A DNA stretch of 64,000 nt from JBEKTY01 sp049515555 (GTDB lineage Bacteria > Planctomycetota > Planctomycetia > Pirellulales > Thermoguttaceae). The DNA is taken from contig JBEKTY010000014.1 in the NCBI GenBank assembly GCA_049515555.1, forward strand, positions 1 through 64,000, read 5' to 3'. The notes beneath the pieces are model-generated. The model did no database searches. It worked only from the letters and a program-made list of their open reading frames with translations, and was not told where the DNA came from. The position numbers and the translations under genes are program-made. Each line of letters starts with the position of its first letter. Position 1 is the first letter of the stretch. This document shows positions 1 through 8,544 of the stretch, in pieces.

Positions 1-504
1 GTGCTGCGGCTCGGCCGGGCGGAGGCCTTGGCCCTGGCCGACGCCATCCGCGACGTCAAGGAGCACGTCCGCTATTGCCGCAACTGCTACAACCTGGCCG
101 AGCAGGAGGAGTGCGAGATTTGCCTCGATCCCCGCCGGGAGCGGGACATTCTGTGCGTCGTCGAGCAGCCCCGCGACCTGATGGCCCTGGAGCAGTCGGG
201 GGCATACCGCGGCTTGTATCACGTGCTGCTGGGCCGCATTGCCCCCCTGGAAGGGATCGGGCCGGACCAGCTTACCATCGAGGGGTTGGTCAGCCGCGTC
301 CGCGGCGGATCGATCCGCGAGCTGGTCATGGCCACCAACCCGACGGTCGAGGGCGACGGCACGGCCTTGTACATCTCGAACCTGCTCAGCGGCTTGCCCC
401 TCCGCGTAACCCGGCTGGCGCGTGGAATTACCAGCGGCAGCATGCTAGAATTTGCTAACAAGGAGATCCTGTCCGACGCCCTTTCGGGCCGGCAGACTTT
501 CTGA
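1..504 (+). CDS. recR: Recombination protein RecR (5' end outside window)
   Basis: RecR works with RecO and RecF to load RecA on gapped DNA. The visible 167 residues hold the C4 zinc finger (C26, C29, C38, C41), then the Toprim domain beginning ILCVVEQPRD, and the conserved ATNPTVEGD and RLARGI segments near the end. RecR is usually about 200 residues, so roughly 30 N-terminal residues (the HhH part) lie to the left. The GTG at position 1 is only the first codon in view, not a start. rpoN begins 16 bp downstream on the same strand, and recO lies elsewhere in this window (40547). Confidence in the family is high. Confidence 0.95.
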   Translation: MLRLGRAEALALADAIRDVKEHVRYCRNCYNLAEQEECEICLDPRRERDILCVVEQPRDLMALEQSGAYRGLYHVLLGRIAPLEGIGPDQLTIEGLVSRVRGGSIRELVMATNPTVEGDGTALYISNLLSGLPLRVTRLARGITSGSMLEFANKEILSDALSGRQTF

Positions 505-520
505 CAGAGAACCGCGTGCC

Positions 521-2038
521 ATGCGACTTTCCCTCGGCCAAGACCTGCGAATGGTGCAGAAACAGGTGCTGGCGCCGCGGATGATCCAGTCGATGGAGAT
601 CCTGCAACTGCCGATCCTGGCCCTGGAAGAACGGATCGAGCAGGAGATGCAAGAGAACCCGGTGCTCGACCTGCAGGAGGAAGACCCCGATCTGCCGGCC
701 GAGAGCGGCGAGGAGGGCGCCGAGCCGCCCGACGCACGCACCGACGAAGAACGCGAGCTGGTGATCGACGAGGCCCACAGCAATGAGGACGACTTCGAGC
801 GGCTGATGAAGATGGACCAGCAGTGGCCCGAGCAGTTCGAGGAGCGTTCGCGGCCATCGCGGGGCGAAGTGGAAGAAGCGGGCGAGCGAAAGCAGGACGC
901 CATGGCCAACATGGTGGCCCGGCCGCAGTCGCTGCAAGACTATCTCCGCGATCAGTTGGGGTGGTTCGACATCGAGGCCGACCTCCGCGCGGTCGCCGAA
1001 CGGATCGTCTACAATCTCGATCCCAACGGATACCTGCAAGGGCGGCTGGAAGACTTGCTGGGCACCGACGCCGGCAAGGAGGACCTGGCCCTGGCCCAGC
1101 GGGCCCTGGCCCTCGTGCAGCGGCTCGATCCGCCCGGCGTCGGGGCCCGCGACCTGCGGGAATGCCTGCTCTTGCAGTTGACCCCCGGCATGCCCTACTA
1201 CGAACAGCTCCAAACGCTCATCTCCGCGCACCTGGAGGACCTGGAGCACAACCGCCTGCCGGTCATCAGCCGGCGGACGGGCTACTCGATCGAGTTGATC
1301 CAGCAGACGCTCGTCGAGCTGCGCAAGCTCAACCCGAAGCCGGGCGCGGATTTCAGCAACGCCCTGGTGCCCCCGGTCACGCCCGACGTGTTCGTCGAGC
1401 TGGCCGAGGACGGCCAGTACAAGGTCCGCCTGGAAGACGGGCGGACCCCCAGCCTGTTCATCAGCCCTTATTACCGCAAGCTGTTCGCCGCCGGCCAGGT
1501 GAACGCCGAGACCCGCGAATACATCAAGCGCAAGATAAACTCGGCCCAATGGCTGATCGACTCGATCCAGCAGCGGCGGAGCACGCTCACCCGGGTGGCC
1601 CAGGCCATCGTCGATCACCAGACGCAATTCCTCAGCCAGGGCCCCGAGTCCATCGAGCCGCTGAAGATGCAGCAGATTGCCGACAAGGTGGGGGTGCACG
1701 TGACCACGGTCAGCCGGGCCGTGGACGACAAGTGGATCCAGACGCCGCGCGGCATCTTCCCGCTGAAACGCTTCTTCTGCGGCGGCACCGTCAGTGCCGA
1801 CGGCGAGGAAGTGGCCTGGGACACCATCCGCCTGAAACTCCAGGAGCTCATCGGCGGCGAGGACAAACAGCATCCCAAGAGCGACGACCAGTTGGTCAAG
1901 GACCTGGCCGGCCACGGCATCACCGTGGCCCGGCGGACGGTGACCAAGTATCGCAAGGCGATGAGCATCCCCAGCTCGCGGCAGCGACGCGATTGGGGCG
2001 GCCTGCCCGCCGCCGCCGGCAACGAAGAGGGCCAGTGA
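521..2038 (+). CDS. rpoN: RNA polymerase sigma-54 factor RpoN
   Basis: Alternative sigma factor that binds -24/-12 promoters and needs AAA+ activators. The 505-residue product has the Region I glutamine/leucine-rich activator-interacting start (LGQDLRMVQKQVLAPRMIQS), an acidic Region II (about residues 50-130), the core-binding domain, the helix-turn-helix (KVGVHVTTVSRAV) and the C-terminal RpoN box ARRTVTKYRK. I start at the ATG at 521, because Region I begins right there; an ATG at 452 in the same frame would overlap recR and add 23 residues unlike the family. nrdR follows 7 bp downstream, suggesting co-transcription. Full-length and intact. Confidence 0.95.
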   Translation: MRLSLGQDLRMVQKQVLAPRMIQSMEILQLPILALEERIEQEMQENPVLDLQEEDPDLPAESGEEGAEPPDARTDEERELVIDEAHSNEDDFERLMKMDQQWPEQFEERSRPSRGEVEEAGERKQDAMANMVARPQSLQDYLRDQLGWFDIEADLRAVAERIVYNLDPNGYLQGRLEDLLGTDAGKEDLALAQRALALVQRLDPPGVGARDLRECLLLQLTPGMPYYEQLQTLISAHLEDLEHNRLPVISRRTGYSIELIQQTLVELRKLNPKPGADFSNALVPPVTPDVFVELAEDGQYKVRLEDGRTPSLFISPYYRKLFAAGQVNAETREYIKRKINSAQWLIDSIQQRRSTLTRVAQAIVDHQTQFLSQGPESIEPLKMQQIADKVGVHVTTVSRAVDDKWIQTPRGIFPLKRFFCGGTVSADGEEVAWDTIRLKLQELIGGEDKQHPKSDDQLVKDLAGHGITVARRTVTKYRKAMSIPSSRQRRDWGGLPAAAGNEEGQ

Positions 2039-2045
2039 TCCTCCG

Positions 2046-2531
2046 ATGAAATGCCCCGCCTGCCAGGAAGACGCCGATCGCGTGATCGACTCGCGGGCCA
2101 GCCAGGACGGCTTTGCCACCCGCCGCCGCCGCGAATGCCTGCGCTGCGGCCAGCGCTATACCACCTACGAGCGCATTGAGGGGGCCACGGTCAAGATCGT
2201 CAAGAAGGACGGCACCCGCGAGCCCTTCGACCGGCTGAAGATCAAGCGCGGCCTGGAGAAAGCGTGCTGGAAGCGCCCCATCAGCGACTCGCAACTGGAG
2301 GCCCTGGTGGCGGCGGTCGAAAACGAGTTGGAAAGCCACTTCGAGCCGGAGGTCGCCAGCCGCGACGTGGGCGAGCTGGTCATGACCCTGCTCCGGAAGC
2401 TCGACCAGGTGGCCTTCGTCCGCTTCGCCAGCGTCTACCGCCAGTTCGAGGATGTCCACGACTTCGTCCACGAGCTGACGCCCATGCTGGCCGAGGCCAA
2501 ACGCCACGACGCCCCCCCGGCGGAAGAATAA
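2046..2531 (+). CDS. nrdR: Transcriptional repressor NrdR
   Basis: NrdR represses ribonucleotide reductase genes in response to dATP/ATP. The 161-residue protein has the N-terminal zinc ribbon (C3, C6, C31, C34, with GQRYTTYER just after) and an ATP-cone domain (VKIVKKDGTREPFDRLKIKRGL onward, residues about 50-140, quoted here only as its position and character: basic strand followed by helices). Length and order match the family. It sits 7 bp after rpoN. Its last codons plus the downstream spacer reappear in degenerate form at 2945-3013, so the region just after this gene has been duplicated. Confidence 0.95.
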   Translation: MKCPACQEDADRVIDSRASQDGFATRRRRECLRCGQRYTTYERIEGATVKIVKKDGTREPFDRLKIKRGLEKACWKRPISDSQLEALVAAVENELESHFEPEVASRDVGELVMTLLRKLDQVAFVRFASVYRQFEDVHDFVHELTPMLAEAKRHDAPPAEE

Positions 2532-2662
2532 TCCGCCATCCGTTCATATACGCTGATGCTATAATATCTCTTGGCCCCACCCTGGCGTGGTAGTGGGGGA
2601 TGCGGTATAATTAGGCATCTCCAAGTTTCGTCGAAGGGTGGCAGATCAGTTGAGGTTCCACG

Positions 2663-2905
2663 ATGCGAGCCGAACCTGTCCGTTCAGAGGTCATCCGCAT
2701 GGTGCGCCAAGCACCTTTCCGTCCCTTCGTGCTCAGCATGGAGAACGGAGATCGTGTCAGCATCGGGCACCCTGAGAATATCGCTTTTGACCCGGTAGGC
2801 GAGTCTCCGGACTTCTACGTGATCTCGGGGCGTATCCGGCTCTTCGGAACATTCGAGGCGGTGACGAGCGTCGCCACAGCCGATTCGGTCGAACATCTCG
2901 CGTAA
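2663..2905 (+). CDS. Small hypothetical protein
   Basis: An 80-residue ORF, with beta-strand-like alternation (PFVLSMENGDRVSIGHPENI, then DFYVISGRIRLFG) that suggests a small beta-barrel or SH3-like fold. No signal peptide or membrane segment. The ATG at 2663 is preceded by TGAGGTTCC, a weak Shine-Dalgarno. It lies between nrdR and a degenerate second copy of the nrdR 3' tail. I do not recognise a characterised family; short proteins of this shape are common in planctomycete genomes (recollection, not checked). Whether it is expressed is uncertain. Confidence 0.5.
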   Translation: MRAEPVRSEVIRMVRQAPFRPFVLSMENGDRVSIGHPENIAFDPVGESPDFYVISGRIRLFGTFEAVTSVATADSVEHLA

Positions 2906-2944
2906 CCAGTCGCTGTAGCAGAGGAGGGAGGGGACAAGAGTTCA

Positions 2945-3013
2945 CGCCTACGCTGGCCGAAGCCAAGCGCCGCAACGCCCCCCGGTGGAAGAATAATCCG
3001 TAATATCTCTTGG
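2945..3013 (+). repeat. Degenerate duplicate of the nrdR 3' end and spacer
   Basis: The stretch from ACGCC..CGCTGGCCGA through GAAGAATAATCCG and TAATATCTCTTGG matches, with scattered substitutions, the end of nrdR (2480-2535) and its downstream spacer (2562-2574). The coding copy is intact, so this is the decayed one. It marks the right boundary of a block (about 2536-2944) carrying the small ORF. Confidence 0.7.
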
Positions 3014-3023
3014 GGAGGTTGCC

Positions 3024-3239
3024 ATGAGTCATGGGAATCCGTTTGCTGAAGCTTTGGATGCCGCTGAACAACTCGATCTCGATGCGCAAGCGGAGTTGGT
3101 GGCTGTTCTGAGCCGTCGTCTCGCCGCGCGAGGACGGGAGCGTGTCGCGGCGACAGTGGCCCAGGCCCGCCGTGAGCTCGCCGCGGGCCAGTGTCAACCC
3201 ATGACCGCTACGGAACTCATCAGCGAGGCGCGGTCGTGA
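3024..3239 (+). CDS. Antitoxin-like small protein (addiction-module component)
   Basis: A 71-residue, strongly helical protein (DAAEQLDLDAQAELVAVLSR, then RRLAARGRERVAATVAQARR). This is the pattern of the short addiction-module antitoxins that precede RelE/ParE toxins in planctomycetes and cyanobacteria. A good Shine-Dalgarno (GGGGAGG) precedes the ATG. The next frame starts at GTG 3236, overlapping its stop by four bases (GTGA), the usual toxin-antitoxin arrangement. The toxin downstream is truncated, so this would be an orphan antitoxin. Confidence 0.55.
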   Translation: MSHGNPFAEALDAAEQLDLDAQAELVAVLSRRLAARGRERVAATVAQARRELAAGQCQPMTATELISEARS

Positions 3240-3358
3240 GCCGCAGGCTGTTACGCTCGCCGGCATTCGGACGCGATCTTCGGCGGTGGCTGAAGTCACA
3301 TCCGGATATGGCCGCGTCCATCCAAGCAACGCTTGAGCAGGCCAGGTCTACTGACGTC
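3236..3358 (+). pseudogene. Truncated RelE/ParE-like toxin
   Basis: From GTG 3236 the frame reads SRRLLRSPAFGRDLRRWLK, then a helix (HPDMAASIQATLEQ), which resembles the first two helices of RelE-type mRNA interferases. The following beta-sheet with catalytic residues is missing. After about 40 residues the frame runs into sequence that is the antisense of the neighbouring PEP-CTERM gene. A ribonuclease of this type needs about 85-95 residues, so this remnant should be inactive. Assignment rests on fold pattern and position after an antitoxin-like gene. Confidence 0.5.
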
Positions 3359-3396
3359 AGCCGCAAACCAGTCGCTGCAGAAGTAAGAGGAGGACG

Positions 3397-5892
3397 TCAC
3401 TCATTATTCTTATCCGGACCGCCAATACCAGCGATGTCCCAACAGAAAAGAGTCCCGACCGCTTTTGCAGGCCTCTTCTTCGCCTTCCACAAGCCAATTC
3501 CCAAGCAGAAGGCCCCGATGGCGAGCAGCGATAGCGTGCCTGGTTCGGGTGTTGCTGTCGTGACCAAATCCGCCCCGCTACTGGTGTACACGGTGTTGAA
3601 CCGGTAGCCTGAATCTCCCAGAACATCAATGGCGTCGAACTGGCCGTTGCGCGAATTGAAGTCCAGGAAGTGGAACGTGTCACCGAGCGACGGGTGGAAG
3701 CCGTTCAGGAAGGCAACCTCAAGGGTGCCGTCGAGCGAGGCGGTTCCGTTGACATCCACATAGTCGAATTGACCGCTGCCGAGCCCGCCCAGCTCGACCA
3801 ACATTGCGCCGGCCGTGCCCTCGGTGTAGTCGCCGTTGATGGTGATTGAACCGGCGGAGTGGCCGGGACTCAGCAAGCCGCCGATGTCTGCGACAGAACC
3901 ATTGATCGTGCCAGAGCCAAGAAGCTGTCCGCCTAGAATCTGGGCCGGGTTTGAGAATGCCAAGCTGCCGCCGTTGAGAGTTGTTGAACCTGCGGTTTGA
4001 GTGAAGTTCCCGATGTTCAGTATGCCGCCGTCCACTTCGACCGTGCCGGTGTTGTTGAAACTCGGGACGATGCTGGCCGTCCCCGTCCCGCTCTTGATGA
4101 ACAGCCCCGCATTATTGACCGTGCCGGACATGCTGTAGTAGTTGTTTACCAGGCCGCTCCCTTGCAAGTTATAAACCGCGCCGGCCAGATTGTTCAATGT
4201 TGTGTAGCCAATGTAAAGCGTGCCCGAATGTGTGATCGTGCCTGCGTTGGTGAATGTCCCTGCCCCGGAGATCATCGGTGCCGCTGATCGTTAGGTTCCC
4301 CTGGTTCACCACCGTCCCGGCGACATACAAATTCGAGCCGTCGATCAACTGCGCCGCGCCGCCGCCCGTAGCGTTGAGGTTCAGAGTCGCGCCACCCCCA
4401 ACAGACATGTAACCGATTTGCAAGTTGGCCCCGTTGGACCCTGCGAACGTCGCGGTCGAGCCCGCCGCCACAACACCGTTTGCCTGCAACGTGCCGTTGC
4501 CGCTGATCGTGTTGGTCCCCTGCCAAGACCAATTGCTGTTGCCACTGAATACCACTTGGCCACCGTTCGTAAACTCATAGTCCCCACCGCTGCTGATACC
4601 ACCGCCACCACCGTAGGGACCCAGACACAGCGTCCCGCCGTCCACTTCGACCGTGCCGGTGTTGTTGAAACTCGGGACGATGCTGGCCGTCCCCGTCCCG
4701 CTTTTGATGAACAGCCCCGCATTATTGATCGTGCCGGACATGCTGTTGCTGCTGCCAGATTCTTCAATGTTGTGTAGCCAATGTAAAGCGTGCCCGAATG
4801 TATGATCGTCCCTGCGTTGTTTACTACTCCCCCAGAGATCAGCGGCGTGGTACCGCTGCCATTGATCGTTAGGTTCCCCTGGTTCAGCACCGTCCCGGCG
4901 ACATACAAATTCGAGCCGTCGACCAACTGCGCCGCGCCGCCGCCCGTAACGTTAAGGTTCAGCGTCGCGCCACCGCCAACAGACATGTAACCGATTTGCA
5001 AGTTGGCCCCGTTGGACCCTGCGAACGTCGCGGTCGAGCCCGCCGCCACAACACCGCTCGCCTGCAACGTGCCGTTGCCATTGATCGTGTTGGTCCCCTG
5101 CCAGGTCAGTGAAGCCTGAAGCCGACCTCCGTTGCTGAACTGGTAGCTCGCCGACGTGCTGCTGCCGCTGTTGATCGCCAGCGTTCCGCCGTCCACAGCT
5201 ACCGTTCCGGCGTTGTAAAGCGGCGTGGAAATCGTAAATGCCGTGCTGCCAGAAACCAGTCGCACGGTTCCATAGTTCTGTACGCCGAGCGGATCATCGA
5301 CAATCAGTGAGTGGGGGTCTTGTAGCCGGAGTTGCGCCCCCGCCTGAATCGTCATCGAGTTCAATTTGACGTCCTGGTCGAGCAAAACATCATTCGACAG
5401 CGTAACATCATACTTGAGCGTGGTGCCAACGCTGGCACTCACTAGTGGCGAGTAATCCAAGAGCGGTATCGGAAAACTGACCGACTGCTCTGTCGGGCCA
5501 AGCCCCTGGCCGAGACCCTGCCAAGCGAACGATACGCTGCCCTGGCTCGCATCCACCCAAGTGTCGCCTGAAAGGATGTCCTGCATCGTCTTAGCCCTGT
5601 TGTAGACTACAACGACGTTCGACAATGACCACGTTGTTGGATCGCTCCAGTTTCCCGAACGAACGTCATTCACCGGGATGGCGAACGACCCAGCGTATCC
5701 GGTCACGCTGATACCGCCCACCGGGCCCCAGCCAATATCAATGTTTGTCAATTGCCATGTGTCACTGATCGTCCCCGGGCCGATGGTGTAGTCATCGCAA
5801 AACGCGGTCTCCACAAACAGGGCGAGCGATAAGATTGATGCAATCACAAAGAGAAAAACCGTAGCAAGCCGATAGCCAGAAGTGCTCGACAT
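3397..5892 (-). pseudogene. PEP-CTERM-anchored repeat protein, frameshifted twice
   Basis: Reads from ATG 5892 (Shine-Dalgarno GAGGGGAA) as a secreted protein: hydrophobic signal peptide (VFLFVIASILSLALFVETAF), then a long beta-helix-like passenger rich in NAGTI, GTLYIGYTT, GNLTI and GGATLNL motifs. It ends in a PEP-CTERM sorting signal (TPEPGTLSLLAIGAFCLGIG, then basic residues) followed by about 24 unusual extra residues. The frame breaks near 4750 (about 40 bp missing compared with the second repeat copy) and again near 4280 (about 5 bp missing). The three frames together restore one continuous autotransporter-like repeat protein of about 830 residues. Exosortase processing is expected for the family; no exosortase is in view. 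GC is lower than in neighbouring genes. Confidence 0.75.
4029..5103 (-). repeat. Two near-identical ~580-610 bp internal repeat units
   Basis: The segments 4290-4524 and 4868-5103 are almost identical (offset 578 bp). So are 4191-4251 and 4769-4829 (offset 578), and 4029-4134 and 4638-4743 (offset 609). They encode the repeated passenger segment of the PEP-CTERM protein. The shift from 578 to 609 locates the indels that break the frame. Confidence 0.85.
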
Positions 5893-5938
5893 CGTTTTCC
5901 CCTCGTTTGCTAACCGTTCCAAGCGCCCCGTGACGCCC

Positions 5939-6085
5939 TTAACCCGGATTATTCACGGGTTGAGCAAGACCCGTAAATTGCCGACGCTGCGAAATACATA
6001 GTGCCTTTAGGGGGACCGGTTGTTACGTTCGCAAGGGTAACGACTTACGACGATCTTCCTTCTGTCCGTGAATAAACCGGGTTAA
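5939..6085. mobile_element. MITE-like element with 20-bp terminal inverted repeats
   Basis: The ends are ttaacccggattattcacgg (5939-5958) and its reverse complement with one mismatch (6066-6085), enclosing 107 bp with no coding capacity. The core GGATTATTCAC recurs as the terminal repeat of a second element at 10272-10415. No clear target-site duplication is visible. Could also be a large stem-loop of other origin. Confidence 0.5.
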
Positions 6086-6139
6086 CGGACTACGCTGCCC
6101 CGCCTCATTTCCAACTGGTCACAATCCAACCGCTCGACG

Positions 6140-6280
6140 AAGAAAACGAAAAGGAGCGCCGACCAGCACCGCTCCGGGAGCCCCGACCAAGGGGCACTGA
6201 AGAACAGCGCTTGGCCAGCGCCCCATTTCGGGGCGCGGCACAAGTCGCTGCTTCTTCAGTTCAAGAGCCGGTAGGCTCAG
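6140..6280 (-). ncRNA. Candidate structured RNA ending in a rho-independent terminator
   Basis: Read on the minus strand, five perfect or near-perfect stems follow one another: GAGCC/GGCTC (6265-6278); a long stem pairing 6246-6260 with 6196-6209; nested in it GCGCCCC/GGGGCGC (6218-6236); GCCCC/GGGGC (6180-6195), directly abutting; and GGAGCG/CGCTCC (6153-6175), followed by the T-rich run CTTTTCGTTTTCTTCG. The last stem plus T-run is a terminator shape, which sets the strand. No ORF fits and I do not recognise an RNA family. It lies 5' of the PEP-CTERM pseudogene with a MITE-like element between. Confidence 0.45.
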
Positions 6281-7007
6281 GTTGGTCGATCTCCCGGAAG
6301 CAGTTTTGACGCTCGCGCGTCGTTCAAGTTGTTTTCATGGCCGGGCTGCGGCCCGGTGGTCGTCCCTCGTTCGGTATTCCGGTTGCTCCAATTCGGGGCT
6401 GGTTGGTCTCTTCCTCTGCCCAACATCCCATACATTACCTACCAGCATAGTTGAGGGGCCGGAGGCCCGCAACCACCCCTGGAGTGGAATTCGCGTTGGG
6501 GTGTTCGGCGGTCCCGGCCTCCACGCCGCATGTGCGAGAAGAAAAGCTTTACCAGCCGCCAAATTTGGACAAGATAGGCAATGTACTTCACGGCTAGTTT
6601 GTCCAGATTGCCTGGATTCGGCGGCTGGCACCTTTTCTTCCCTCGGCCGAGGAATGACGGGCCGGACGGCTTTGGTCTTTGGTCTTGGGCCTTGGGTCTT
6701 TGGGTGGTCGGACGAACCCCGCGGCCGGCCGCGTGGCTTGCGTAGCCGCCTTCCGCCATCGGCCCGCCTTGCTTGTCCTCCAAATCCCCAAATCCCTAAA
6801 TCCCCAAATCCCTCGAAATTGCGATTGTGCGATTTGGCACTTGCGGGCACAATACGGCACCTACCCCACGTCCGCAGCCGCGACCGACACCAAAAAACGA
6901 AAAGGAATTCGTGGCCGATCGAGAGCGTGCGAGTCTCATTTCCACCGCCGGGCTTGGACGCCCACACCAGGCGGGACTCGCGCAATCGGCCCAGCAGGAG
7001 GGAACCG
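6281..7007. other. Gene-free region with simple repeats and a large hairpin
   Basis: An open frame runs through here into the gene at 7008 but shows no protein-like composition. It contains an imperfect inverted repeat (6538-6560 with 6619-6640, arms starting gaagaaaag), a G/T-rich heptamer-like tract (6667-6705, GGTCTTTGGTCTTGGG type) and a CCCAAAT tract (6776-6815). No gene is supported. Confidence 0.6.
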
Positions 7008-8537
7008 ATGGCGCCATTCCATGCGGCGTTGGCAGTCCTTGCGCTTTCGGGCACCGGCAGCGGGCAAACCGTGATGCTGGACTTCTACGCGGACTGGTGC
7101 GGGCCCTGCCGGGCCATGGACGCCACCGTCCATGAACTCGCCGATCAAGGTTATCCCGTCCGCCGGGTGAACATCGAGCAGCAGCGGGATCTGGCGGCAA
7201 GCTTCCACGTGCAGAGCATCCCCTGCTTCGTCATGCTGGTCAACGGCCGCGAGGCCGACCGTGTGGAAGGCATTGCCTCGATCGGCCGGCTGGAGCAGAT
7301 GTGCCGGCTAGGCCAGGTGGCAACGGCCCCTGCGCCGCCGCCCGTGCCGGCCGACCGTGTGCCGAATCCTCCGGTCATGCCGGCCGCCTTTGTGCCAAAT
7401 CCTCCGGTCGTGGCGGCGGCCCCCGGGCCGAATCCTCCGCCCGCGCCGGTCACTATGGCCGACGCGGCGCTGGCCGCCGGCGTCCGCCTGCGGATCGAAG
7501 ACCAGGATGGCCATTCGTGCGGCTCGGGCACGATCATCGACGCCGTGCCCGGCGGCGAAGCCCTGGTTCTGACCTGCGGCCACCTGTTCCGCGATTCGCA
7601 GGGGCGGGGGCGGATCGAGGTGGATCTGTTCGGCTCCCTGCCGGCACGCCATGTCCCCGGCCGGCTGATCGCGTATGATCTGAAGCGGGACGTGGCACTG
7701 GTGGCGATTCGTCCGCCGGGGGCGGTGACCGTGGCCCGGGTGGCCCCGCCCGGCTACAGCGTCCGCGTCGGCGATCCGGTGGCCAGCGTGGGCTGCAGCA
7801 ACGGCGACGATCCTACTTTGCAGCGGACGCGGGTGAACGCACTGGACCGCTGCCTGGGTCCGCCGAATCTTCAGGTGGCGGGCCAGCCGGTCGTCGGCCG
7901 CAGCGGCGGCGGACTGTTTTCGTCTGACGGGCTGGTCATCGGCGTCTGCAACGCGGCCTACCCCAGCGAGCCGGAGGGACTGTTTGCGGCCCTGGGTGCG
8001 ATCCAGGCCGAGCTGGACGAGCAAGGGTTATCGCGGGTCTACCGGCCCGAGCCTGCGGGGCTGGCCGCGCCGGCCGCCGCATTGGCCGTCGCGCCCGCCC
8101 CGCCCGCCGCCGCCCCGCCGGCCGCGCCCGCTCGACCGTCAGGCGCCCTGGCCGCGGTGGACCCGGCGGCTGCCGGGCGGCCGCCTTTGACGCCGCGGAC
8201 GGAGATCGGCAGTCCCGACCGCGCCGCCGCCACGGCCCGGCCCGAGGCCGGCGCCGCCGCCCCCTTGGCCCCCAACGTGCAGGACGCCCTGGACGTGATC
8301 GGCCGCCGCATGCGGGAAGGGGCCGAAGTGGTCTGCATCATTCGCGACCGCCGCGATCCGCAGGCCAAAAGCCAAGTGATCACAATGGACCATGCCCTGG
8401 TCCAGCAACTGTCGGCCGACGCGCAAGCCGAGCAGTCGCCGCAACAGACTTCGCTGGCCGTCCCCCAGCCGCGGACGCCAATTCTCGAATGGGACGCCCG
8501 GCAGGGTTGGATCCACCGCGAGGCGCTGCCCAGGTAG
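7008..8537 (+). CDS. Thioredoxin domain fused to a trypsin-like serine protease
   Basis: A 509-residue two-domain protein. Residues about 20-105 are a thioredoxin fold with the redox motif WCGPC (C31, C34) and the cis-proline segment VQSIPCFVML. A proline/alanine linker (PNPPV repeats, about 110-155) leads to a chymotrypsin-fold domain with catalytic triad H192 (TCGHLF), D228 (KRDVALV) and S299 (GRSGGGLF). A long Ala/Pro-rich tail follows. The first 20 residues (LAVLALSGTG) look like a short signal peptide. I chose ATG 7008 for its strong Shine-Dalgarno (GGAGGG at 6997-7002) and because the fold starts just after it. Trx-trypsin fusions suggest extracytoplasmic protein quality control, but the substrate is unknown. 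Confidence 0.85.
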   Translation: MAPFHAALAVLALSGTGSGQTVMLDFYADWCGPCRAMDATVHELADQGYPVRRVNIEQQRDLAASFHVQSIPCFVMLVNGREADRVEGIASIGRLEQMCRLGQVATAPAPPPVPADRVPNPPVMPAAFVPNPPVVAAAPGPNPPPAPVTMADAALAAGVRLRIEDQDGHSCGSGTIIDAVPGGEALVLTCGHLFRDSQGRGRIEVDLFGSLPARHVPGRLIAYDLKRDVALVAIRPPGAVTVARVAPPGYSVRVGDPVASVGCSNGDDPTLQRTRVNALDRCLGPPNLQVAGQPVVGRSGGGLFSSDGLVIGVCNAAYPSEPEGLFAALGAIQAELDEQGLSRVYRPEPAGLAAPAAALAVAPAPPAAAPPAAPARPSGALAAVDPAAAGRPPLTPRTEIGSPDRAAATARPEAGAAAPLAPNVQDALDVIGRRMREGAEVVCIIRDRRDPQAKSQVITMDHALVQQLSADAQAEQSPQQTSLAVPQPRTPILEWDARQGWIHREALPR

Positions 8538-8544
8538 GAGATAT

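Noticed and set aside
6282..7007. Long N-terminal extension of the thioredoxin-protease ORF
   Set aside because: Composition is not protein-like, repeats run through it, and a strong Shine-Dalgarno is at 6997-7002 just before ATG 7008.
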